Shown in pieces: positions 50,101 to 61,600 of a DNA stretch of 64,000 nucleotides; positions within the stretch are counted from its first letter, which is position 1, and every line of letters starts with the position of its first letter. Below the pieces are notes generated by a model, which made no database searches, was not told the origin of the DNA, and saw nothing but the letters and a program-made list of their open reading frames with translations. The DNA is from Paramecium pentaurelia. Lineage: Eukaryota > Ciliophora > Oligohymenophorea > Peniculida > Parameciidae. The stretch is from the NCBI GenBank assembly GCA_905183005.1, contig CAJJDO010000037.1:307140-371139 (forward strand), read 5' to 3'. The position numbers and the translations under genes are program-made.

Positions 50101-53100
50101 ATTTAAAATTAATCAGGGATTTATTTTTATGAAAAAAATGCTTCAAAATAATTGAAACGAAATGAAGAATATAAGAAATTTTTAAATTCAAAAGAAGCTA
50201 AAGCAGAACATCAATATTTGAAATTTTATGCATCTAAAATGCTATCTAGAAAGTAAATAAATGATGTTAGAATTTATTATTTAGAAATATTTACTTAAAT
50301 AGCTTATCCAGATCATTTCAAAGTTTTAGAATTTAATAACAATATATTTTAACCACTTAAATTAAATATAGAATAGAATAATATTGACTATAAAAGATTA
50401 GCAAATTATTAATTAAAATATTTTTTGGGAATTATGTAAATAATAAAAAACAGTATTAATTTAGGATATAATTTTCTGGATGAAAATTAAAGGATTTTTT
50501 CAATATTACCAAACATTTTTGTTGCCTTAATTTTACAATAAAGATAAGATAGTAACATTTATAAATTCAAAGATAATGAAAGTTTTGAATCTAATTTATT
50601 AAATTTAAATTAATCTATTGAAAATAATCTATGGGTCACAACCTATTTACCAACTGCTTAACAATTATAAGAATAAAGAAAATATAAGCATAAAAATTAA
50701 GATAACGGTCGGAAATAATTTGATTAAGTAATTAAATAAGATATTCAATTTTAACGAAATTGGATTCTTTAATTTTTGATTTGGACATTTTAATATTGTG
50801 ATGATGAATTATTAAAAATGAAAATTTATTTGGAAGGTCTTTAAATTTTAAAAATTTTTAGTCTCTTAAAATTGAATCTTTAAATATTAGATTTCTTATT
50901 TAGTAAATAATAAATAAATGAATCAAAATTTAATTCACCAAGCTCTAGAGAACTTGATTAATTTGACTTTAATGAAATTCAAAACAGTAATTAAGAAGAT
51001 TAGATCAAAAGGTAAAAAACTCTAGCATAGAAAACAATATTTAATGTTTTTAAGGAACCAGATGGCAATAGATTTAGTGCTTTATTGTTTTGTTGTTTAC
51101 TTTCATCAGAAAAAAGAAATAAATTAAATGAGGATTTGCTTGAAATTTTAATTTAGAATTTTCAAGCTCCGAAAAATTCAATAAATGAAATTAAAGAAGT
51201 TGAAATTATTGATGATTTAATGGAATTAAAATATTTTTCAATAATTAATGGAAATTCAAATACAGTTTAGATAATTAGCCCTAAAGAAGCATAAATTTAA
51301 ACTAAAAGAGCTATTAAATTCATTCAAAATACTAATAGAAAAATAAATTCTTAAAAATTTATTTCATCATTTGATTAATTAAAACTCTATTAATAAAAAA
51401 TAATTTAATAATTTGAATAATTCTTTAAACAAAATTCTTAAGAAGTTTAATACTTAAAATCATTTTAAAATATTGTTAGAAATGCAGGAGTTCATTTGGA
51501 ATTTCTATAATTTTTAGTAAAACCCAAAAGTGTGTGTAGTTCTCCTGATATTGTTTAATTTTATAAGAGATTGATTTTATTTTTTGAATACTTCACAAAG
51601 GATAATGAAACAAATATAGCAATTTTAGCTTAAAAAGAGTATTTGTATAAACTGCTTGATATCATTTAAATTGATCAATTAGGAGCTGAAGATTAGTATT
51701 ACATCCCAATAAAAGTTACTAAACTTGTAGTATAATTAATATCCACAATTCCAATATGTGAACATGATAATTTTATCATGAATGTCTTTAGAAGAATAAA
51801 AAAATTAGGAGATGAATTAATGAAAAGTTAAGAGTTTTTTATGAAAGCATTTAGTTTAAAAGATGAAATCATTGAAAGGAAGATCACTCCAAGGAAGTAA
51901 GATTAGGATGCAGTAGCTTATTTTAGTTTAATCCAATATTTAAGAATATTAAGATGTTTAACCAAGACTTTTGAAATTCCAGCTCAACAGTCTTATGTCA
52001 ATAAACATTTGATTTTAAGTAACATTTTAAAAAACCAATTTTTGAGAATACTACTAGAACCAATAAATTATTATAGCAAGATATTAGTTCCTGAATCAGC
52101 ATAAGAATAATAAAATGATAATTTACATTATTATAGAATTAAGTTACATGCTTAGTTGATAATTCTAATCACATAATGTTGTTAATAATACAGATTAGGA
52201 ATCTAAGAAATGTAAAGAATAATATTATACGAATAATTAAAATCAATTCTTTTGCATTCAAATTCTGAATACATTGTTAAGAGAGCCTATTTATAATGCA
52301 TATTTGAATTATATATAAATAAAGTAAAAGAGAGAGATTTTAGTAATGATACTGTTGAAAATGATGAAGTAAGAGACATTTTATCAAGAATAATAATACC
52401 TGAATTAGATTAGAAACAAATATTTAAATTTTTAGAAGGGTTGGCTAAATTAATAAATTTAGATTAGAATAAAAAAGTAACTCAAAGGGATTTGAGAGAA
52501 TAGATATAAAGATAAAAAAGAAGTTATTTTGAAAATAGATTATCTATAGATACAGGATCCGATAAAGAATTAGGAATACTTAGAGATTGTAGTGAATTTT
52601 GGACATATTTAAGGAAAGATGGAATTATTCACTTTTTAGTATACACTTATGATGAAATGAAGGATAGAATTGATATGGAAAATCCTGAGAATTCTAGTTT
52701 ATCAGATGAATATGCAATTATTAAATAGAATGTTTAAAAAATTAAAGAAATATTTAATGTTTTGGAAAGAGACTTTAGAGTAAAAAAAGAAGACTTAGAT
52801 TTAGATGATTATAGAGAATTGATTATTTCAATTGAAGAAATTATACCTCAAAGGAAAATTAGTAAATTTGGTAAAAATTTTAGAATAGGTTTTTTATAAG
52901 GCAAAAATACTGATTAATTATTATTTGATAAATATGATACTTTATAAGCAGATTAGATTGGAGAAAAAAAAATACAAGAATAAGATAATGTATAGAAGAT
53001 TGAAAACTAATTTAGGAGAAACTTTAAAATATACTTAGTAAGATATAAAGTAAATATTTAATAATTTTGTAATTTTATTGAAAAAGATGCTTCAGAATTA

Positions 53101-56100
53101 AATGATTAAGAGAAATTAAGAAAGATTATCAAGACTTGCAACATTTATAAATAATATATATAATTAGAAGATATTCAAAATATATATTAATAAGATGTTG
53201 CTCGTATTAAAAATTAAGAATCGGTGTAAAATAGAAATAAAATATTTGTGGATTGGGAATTATTTAAATAAGCAATGAGAGAATAATTTGAAAGAAAATT
53301 TAACACAAATCTTATTACTTCTTAATAGATTTAAACATATTAACGTTAATAAGAAAATTTAGATTGCTTGAAAAAAGACTTTTAATTGGCTACAATACGC
53401 TTAATTGCAAAATATTATAAAAAATTAGGAGGACAGCTTGAATTAAATGGAAATTTAATCTCTGAGGATGCTTAAATAGAACTAATGATAAAATCATTAG
53501 AGAAATAATAAACCAATTTATTTAGTTTAGATAATTTAAAAGACTTTTTGAAAAAATGCTAAGAAATATTTTTAAATAAAGAAATTTATTTAATTAAATT
53601 ATGCAGAATATTTTTGTAGCTTAAAAGGCCTACTCAAGATGAGATAGATTCTTTGATTGAAGCAAAAGATGAAGAATCTAAATTAGAAATCAGGGAAAAA
53701 AAGGAAATATATATTAAATTTTAAAGGGCTATGGCTGATGGTTAACTTGATATTCTGGCACTAGAAATTTTGAATTAAACTGATGATGATCAATAAAAAA
53801 TTGAAGCATTGACATTTTTAATTCATTTATTAGATTTTGGAAATGAATACATATAGAGAAAATTTTATAACTTGTTAAAGGAAGAAAATGTGAAATAACA
53901 GTTTCTAGTATTTTTAAGAAGATTCTTCTTAACTGATTTAGATATAAGAATTAAAGAACTAGAATTAGCTGAAAGTGATAATACTTAATATAAACTACTC
54001 TGCCTTAAGGTATTATAATTACTATAAGCTTTGTGTGAAAATGTTAACATGGATTTTTAAAGATTTTTAGTATAATAATATGATGATGATTCATATTAAG
54101 CTAATATTAATATTGTTAATGAAGTTGCTAGTTTATTAGCTGATCTTCTAGAAAAAGGATAAAAAGTATTTTATAAATTGTAAGAAATATACAGATAAGC
54201 TTTAGAAAGTTTAGTTGAATTTTCTACAGGTTATGTTGAAAATAAAAAGGAGTTATGTAAAAATACAAGATTATTTACTTTATTAAATTCAATATTGCAA
54301 AAATAGGAACTTTAAAGTTTTTGTTAGCTTTATGAAGAAAACAAAATGATTTTAAAGGAAAGACAATAAGTGAATTAATCATTAGATGATGACATAATGA
54401 TGGATGCAAGAGGAATTGGTTCTGATGAAGGGAAAAAAAATTATGCTTTATATTAAACATTGTAATCTTTTATCAAATTACTCTTATTATTGACCTAAGG
54501 AAGAGCGGATCTTTAATCATTAGAATTCATTAAAGATACTGTTAATATTACTTTTTTGATAAGAATAGCAAAATCTATTTATGAAGAAAGAATCAAACCA
54601 AAATAAAGAAACATAATTTTAGATAATATTTGTGATGAATCAGAAACAGGAAATCATAGATATTGCACTAATAGTTTATGTCATTTTGGATTAAGAACAG
54701 ATGAAGACAATATGTTAATACAAACAGGATTTAATATATTTATCATATGTCTTAAATTATCAGAACATTTTTCAGATGATTCTTAATTGGAATTATTCAA
54801 ATTTGATGAAGAATAAGAGGAATAACAAGATCTTTTAGATTTAGATGATTTTCAAGTAGAAGAACTATAAAAAAAGAAAAAAATATCAAATAAATAAATT
54901 TTACCTTTAAATTAAAGAAGCTAATTTGATTATAATTAAGATGAAGTTGATGGATTGTTGGTGAAAGATGAATCAAAATTTAACGATTTAAGCTTTAAAA
55001 ATATTTATTTGAATATTAAAAATAACAAAAATTATTAGTTCACTAGAGTCTAGAGATTCTTTAAATTTTATAGAAAATTTACAGGAAGAATAGAAATACA
55101 AAATGAAAACTATTAATTAGAAAAAGTATATTTTTAAAAACCATTTGTTTGTAACTTTATTACTCCAAATATAAAACAACATTTGATATATGAAATCGAT
55201 AGAGAAACGGATGAAGATAGAATGTTTGGATTAATTGAGTTTTCTGAATTTTATCAAGTTCAAATGAGACACTCTTAATAAATTAATAATAGAAAAGCAA
55301 TGCATTTTGGAGCTGTCTATTGGAGATTATTAAAGGATATATCCTTCATTTTGTGTCTAATTATTGTAGTTTTACTCATATTTATGCATGATACTGTAAT
55401 AAATAGCAAAATAGGATCCAATACTTAAGCACCTGAAGATTAAAATATAACATCTGGAGAAACCTTTGTTAGTTATTTAAATAATGTATAGATTTCTTAT
55501 TCTATATTAGATAATTACTATTGTTTAGTTAGTTTTAAATCTAATTATAGTTTTCTTTTGTGCCATTGAAAGATATCCTATTTCCATTACATATAACAGA
55601 GGACAGACAAATGCAAAAAGAGTTCAAATATTAAAAAAAGAAGCGGGATTTTAGATTTCATGGTTGACGATGAAATATTATAGTTTGATAGGATATTTTG
55701 AATCAAAATTTTAAGAGGATTAAGTGAATGAAAGTGTAATAAAGAGATTAATTTTGGTTATATTTTTTGACTTTGATAATTTCTATAATGTAAGATATAT
55801 ATTTATTAATAATAATAGATTTGCATTTTTGGTCTAACCGTATATGCATTCTTTAATCCTTATATATATGCTATACTTTTATTAGATATCATCAAAAGAT
55901 CTGAGGATCTCTAAAATATCATAAAATCAATTACGTCAAATGGTCAAAATTTAGCTATATTTTCCTTCTTAGGATTAATTGGTTTATTAATCTATGCGAT
56001 AATTGCCTTCTCTAATTTTGACTAGATGTTTGATGATGAAAACGGTGTTTATGGCAATACCTTTATACTTGCTGTTACTTCAACAATTAATTTTGGATTG

Positions 56101-56602
56101 AGAAATGGTGGAGGTTTAGGAGAATCTTTGACTAGTTATCCAGATGCTTATGAGGATCCTGCTTTATATTGGGGGAGATACTTCTTCGACTTTACTTTTT
56201 TTATCATTTTTAATATCCTTTTTATTTAAATCATATTTGGTATCATTTTGGATACTTTTGGCGAATTAAGAGATGAAAGATAAGCTTTGGTTAAGGAAAT
56301 TGAAGGCAAGTGCTTTATTTGTAGCCAGGATAAAAATGATATTGATACAAAGTAAAACATTTATTAATCTTTCCTTTAGAGGCACAAAAGGTTGGCATTA
56401 TCATATTTACTTGGAACATAACGTATATCATATGTTATATTACATAATTTATATTAAAAATAAAGATCCAAATGATTGTAACTCTTTGGAGAAATATTTA
56501 AAAAAATGTATTCAAGAAAAAAAAACAAAATTTTTCCCTTTTGGAAGAGCGCTTTAAATAGAAGAATAAGAAGGAGAGGAAGACTAAATAGATTAAGAAT
56601 GA
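47115..56602 (+). CDS. IP3-receptor/ryanodine-receptor-type Ca2+ release channel (CRC family), 3127 aa
   Basis: Introns 47240..47261, 55486..55510, 55790..55818 and 56352..56379 leave exactly 3128 codons with no internal TGA over 9.4 kb. The N-terminal 450 residues contain MIR-type repeats (LQSGDVLTIKNRYLGGYLCI, HVCTGLFLQITNNGVGL). A long helical middle corresponds to RIH-type regions. The C-terminus (from about residue 2730) has six hydrophobic segments, the pore NFGLRNGGGLGESL, the pore helix FFIIFNILFIQIIFGIILDTF, and the IP3R-type zinc motif CFICSQDKND with HYHIYLEHN. It should release Ca2+ from internal stores; Paramecium has an expanded family of these. Whether it binds IP3 is not visible. 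Confidence 0.93.
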
Positions 56603-56952
56603 ATCTTTACGTTTATGCATCTAAAAATAAATTTATTTTTCTAAATTTAAAATATCTTTGTTGTATATAAATACAATATTTGTCTGCTTCATTATTTTGT
56701 TAAATACAATTAAAAAAAAAAGAATTCGAATAAGATGACCAAGTAAATCAAAGTTCTATAGATACAAAGAGAAAATTATTAATATAATATAAATATTCTA
56801 TATAGATTTTAGATATTAAGATTATGAAAAAAGTACCAAAAATATTAAAATAAAGAATTTATTATGGATGAAGTATTATATTTGATTTTATTGAAGAATT
56901 AAATTGATAAATATTACTTATTTATTAAATAATAATTATNTAATTATTTTAG
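56603..56952. other. Spacer containing an undetermined base
   Basis: 350 bp of non-coding-like DNA with the only n of the window at 56940. A 3' splice site (TTTTAG at 56947-56952) precedes the CFAP57 exon, but no upstream CFAP57 exon is present, so the n may mark an unresolved join in the assembly. Confidence 0.5.
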
Positions 56953-57728
56953 GAATGGAAAAAGGAAATGACTAAATTATATTAAAGATATGTCCTTTAA
57001 TAAGAAATTAAATAAAGTTCTAATGATCCTCGTTCTATTGAAGAAATGAATAGACATATTAATCATTTAGAAAAGAGTGCCATTTAAATTAATTCAAGTA
57101 CAGAAAAAATGATGGTTAGAAGAGAAAAAGAAATTTATAAAAGAACTAGTGAGAATTAATAATTAATACATGAATTAAATGAAATTAGAAAATAATGTAA
57201 AGATTATGAAACAGAAAAATCAAATTTAAAAATTGAAAATGATAAATATAAAAAAGAAAATGAAAAATTTAAATAAGAAATTAAAGTCTTATAAACTAAG
57301 CTTGGTAAAAATATTGGAGAAGTATTTATATTTTTAAATATTTTTAGTAAAATGTTGAGATGATGAACGAAGATGTAATGTAATAATCATAGTAACCTAT
57401 ATTACCTTAAGCTTTGAATATTAATAAATAAGGAAGTGCTTAAGCTAGATTATAATCACTCCCATAAAAGAATAATAAAATGGGTAAGATTCTAAGAGGT
57501 CCCAATTTCGATAAATAAAAATTATAACCATTTGAATTCCAAAAGAATGTAGAATTATAAAATTAATTGCAAATTGCACTTAATTAATTACAAGCCAATG
57601 AATCAATGATAAAAAATTTTAGAAAAATTCTAAAAGAAAAAGGTATTGAGGATCCTTATGCTGATGCAGAATAAGAACACAGTCAATTTGGTAGACCTTT
57701 AAGCTCTATTTTTGGTAGTAGAGTTTGA
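56953..57728 (+). CDS. CFAP57: C-terminal part of CFAP57 (WDR65), 5' part missing
   Basis: 250 codons after removing intron 57322..57347, ending at TGA 57726-57728. The coiled-coil text (EMTKLYQRYV, then RREKEIYKRTSENQQLIHEL and NEIRKQCKDYE) corresponds to the region near the end of CFAP57, a WD-repeat and coiled-coil protein of motile cilia. The exon opens directly behind a splice acceptor; the WD-repeat part that should precede it is absent. The first in-frame ATG is at 56968. Either the sequence is joined wrongly at the n, or this is a duplicated 3' fragment. Confidence 0.6.
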
Positions 57729-58634
57729 TAAAGAAATTATTAAATATATATTTAATATAAAATAACCTTAAAATATTTTTCAGAGTACACAAAAGTTTAA
57801 TGCTTTAAATTCTTATTCTTAAGAGATATTATATTAATTATCGTAATCTCAACTTATATTAAAGTCGGCCTTGATAATTGTTGAAAAATTATAAGATTAT
57901 AGATTAATTTTATAAATACTAAATAAATCTAATAGATAACCTTATGGAATTTGAGTGCTGTAAATTATATTGAAATTTAAAACAATAAATAATTAAAGGA
58001 AAAATAGCAGCTTAACATTATTTTGTTCTATTAGATAAATTATAATATAAAAGGAAATAAATAATATGATTAATTTCAAAAAAAAAAATAAAAAATAAAA
58101 AAAAAATAAAATCATACTAAATGAATAGTTCCAATTTACTTAGAATACCAAAACCATAAATAACTTTAAAACAAAGTGAATGGAATATATAATTAGAAAG
58201 ATGTAGATTAAATGCTCAAAATCCAATGAGCAAATGCTTTTTCTTAAATTAGACCATGCTTGAATCTCAATAAATGAGAATGCACATTTAAAGTCAAGCC
58301 TGAATAATCTTCTCACTTTGAGTTTAATTCATATAAATATATGTGTGTAAATTATTATATTACGCATTCTCATTTAATTTAAATGCTTTTCTTTGATCAT
58401 AATTGATATTTTATGGTAACAATAGTGATAATTATATTGAATTTATATGTGTATGTGAAAAGTAATAAATTGAAATATTCAGAGTTTACCAATAAAAGTA
58501 AAATAGATAATAAAATTTATTTAAAAATTTCTATCAATGATAATTTATCATTTATATCAATATAATTTCATAATTTAAAAGTCATTTTGAGATCAAATCA
58601 TAACATAATATAATTTAATTATTCTTAATAAGTA
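57729..58634. other. Intergenic region with inverted repeats
   Basis: About 900 bp between the CFAP57 fragment and the second channel copy. It includes A-rich tracts near 58080-58115 and the structured segment at 58208-58376, listed separately. No gene recognised. Confidence 0.5.
58208..58376. other. Inverted repeats, candidate structured RNA or cruciform
   Basis: A perfect 13-bp inverted repeat (TAAATGAGAATGC at 58271-58283; GCATTCTCATTTA at 58364-58376) encloses 80 bases. Just upstream near 58212-58232 is a smaller hairpin with arms TGCTCA/TGAGCA. It lies about 260 bp before the second channel gene. Not matched to any RNA family I know. Confidence 0.4.
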
Positions 58635-61600
58635 ATGATCGACTTACCACCGATACCAACTTTGAAAATTGAATAATAACTTTTAGGTGAAAATAAATGG
58701 ACTCAAACTTAAAATTGTAACTCCCTATTTTAAAATGTAGATAACATAAAGCATTAAAAGTAAATAGTGATTATATCATAGGCAAAACTTCCATCTAAAA
58801 GTAGGTGATATTATCTATTTTAAATCTTATTTGAGCGATGATTTCAAAGGAGTAATATCTGGTGATGGAATTGCAAGCAATAAATTAGAATGTGTGTAAA
58901 TATTAGGAAAAAATAAATTACAAGATATCTAATCACAAAAAAGCTTATAATTTAAGGTAGGGAGCCTAACTTTCTAAAAATGTTTATTTTAAATAATTAC
59001 AGGAAAAAAATACTTATATTAAAATTAATATAAGTTATAAAGAGAGAAGCCTGTAGATTAAAGGATTATTACTGAAGAATAGACATAGCCTTCCGATAAT
59101 GATTAAAAATTAGCAGAATTAAAAAAAAAGTGTGATGAGGAAATAGAAGAGAATAAAAAATTCTAAGAGTATTAAAAAGGATCTAATATTGTTTATGGTG
59201 AAGAAATATAGCTATTACATACCTATTCAGGATGCACATTAACTCTAAAAAGCGGCATTTTAGCAAAGGAGAATTGTTGTAGAGAACTATCCTTAGAGGA
59301 AAAATCAAATTAATATTCAAACTTTAGAATTTTATCAATGAATTCTGTAAAAAATGCAGGTGAACCAATATTGTATGGAGATTAAATTATTGTCTAAAAT
59401 TGTAGTTAATCACAATGGAATTTAAGTGTGCAAATGCCATCTGATAATGTTTATAAGAAAGATGGACTTGAAGTAAATGCATCAGAATAAGCTTATCCAT
59501 TAAAAATTTCAAGTTACATTGACAATAAAACAGAAGAAGAAATTAATAAATAATAAATTAAGGGAAAGTATTTACAGAGTGGTGACGTTTTAACCATAAA
59601 GAACAGGTATTTGGGAGGATACTTATGTATTAAGAGAATAAGAAGAATTACTGATGAATTAGATAAGAAAGAATTAATTATAAATTATTCTGAAACTAAT
59701 ATAAATTATTCAATCAATCAATATTATTTTGATGTAGATAAAATAAGAAATGAAAAAATTAATTAAATGTATTAATTATATGTTGATACTACATAAGAAG
59801 CAGATGAAAATTTAAACTGTTTATGGTAAATTTAGCATGTTGATAGTTTAATATATTAAAAGTCAACTTATGAAAGTGTATTTTTGATAAGACATGTTTG
59901 TACTGGATTATTTTTATAAATAACAAATAATGGAGTTGGATTAACTTATGATGGATTAAAGATGGAATGCCAATTTAATCTGAAATCTAAAAAATAATCA
60001 ATTGATCCAATTTCTTATAGTGAGACATGTAAAATATAATCAGCAATCACAATATCAATTGATAGTCATTAAACATAAGAAGGTGTAGTTTTAGTTTGCT
60101 AAGATGATAAGAAAGTTGCAGTGTAAAGAAAAAGTAAAAAATAAAAAATTGAAAAATCAACTTTTTTATTGAAGTCAACTTCTTAGGAACTCTCAAAAAT
60201 ATCATTAAGGATTAATTCTCTTCAAGAATATTTAATTTAGTTTTACTTATTTTTATAAGATTGGGGCATAGTAAAATCTATTGATAAAAATTAATAAGAA
60301 AAGCGAAAATATGAATATTATGAAGCTTTCAATAATCAAAAATTATTATTTGATGAAATCTTATAATTATATTAAACTTTGTAAAATTTAAATTTGTATT
60401 TAAAAAATGAAGGATAGCCTTAATCTAACGAATAATAATAATGCAAATAAAATACATTAATGGATAATGATATTATTAATTTACTTTTTGCAATTTAAGG
60501 ATTATGCAACTGTATGATCTACGGAAATACTAAAATTTTATTTGATAAAAGTCCTTAAATAATAGCCAAAATGAAATTAGAATCTCAAAAAAAGAATTGC
60601 ATTACAGAAATCTATTCTGTTTTGAGTCTCTGTGTTTAAAGTAATCCAAAAACAAGTAATTATGTATTAAGTTTGTAAATGTATAATGAGAGTATATTAG
60701 TTTTCTTGCTTTAACAATTAGAGTATTAGAGAGATGGCGTTTCCAATCTAATGAAAGAAACTGTGCGTTATACTGATAAGACTGATATAAAAACTAGCTT
60801 AGAAAAATGGGTTAAAAAACTCGAGCCCCTAACTGAAAAAAATATTGAAGATCAAGCACTATATATTGAAATAATAAGTTTGATGATGATTGATCCGTAT
60901 GAAAATCCAAAATCTTTTTCTTAAGACTCTTGTAGAAAATTATTATTTGGAAAAAAGCATCAATCTGATTAATCTTTTCCTTTTTCTAAGGCTTTAATTG
61001 CATTAGATATTTATGAAGAAAATTAAAATTAATATCCATATGTTCTATTTTCTCCAAAAAGAGAAAAAGGAACACTACTATAATTATCACATTAATTTGG
61101 AGAAAATAATCCAATTTTTTGTTAATTATATTTAAGGTTTGTTGAAAAATAGATCAAAAGTAGTAATAGATTTAAGAAACAAAGACCTCCTTTGGTAGAT
61201 ATTTCTATTGATTTCTTTACTACTGAAACATTAAAGGAAAATTAATTGGTGAGATAAGAAGATTATAATAAAGTAGTACCAATATTTTAGAAATATGAAA
61301 ATTATTTAATGAACGTAATGGATTTATATTCATCTTTATGTAAGGGAAGAAATTTAAAAAGTATCAAATGTTTAATGAAAAATTGTTTTTTAAATGAAAA
61401 ATTTTTAGAAATCTGTTTGATAAGTCAAAAAAAAATAAAAACAGGACTTAGATTTGAGAAAACTTTAATAGAACTATTTTGTAATTTATATTTAGATATT
61501 GATCCATTAATAAAAATTTCATAGTTTGATAACAAATGCTATTTGAATGATGATTTAGATTAATATAATATTTAAAATTAATCAGGGATTTATTTTTATG

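Noticed and set aside
56273..56557. A separate 94-aa gene starting near 56273
   Set aside because: It is the last exon of the Ca2+ channel read together with part of the preceding intron and exon in a shifted frame. Splicing 56352..56379 explains it fully.
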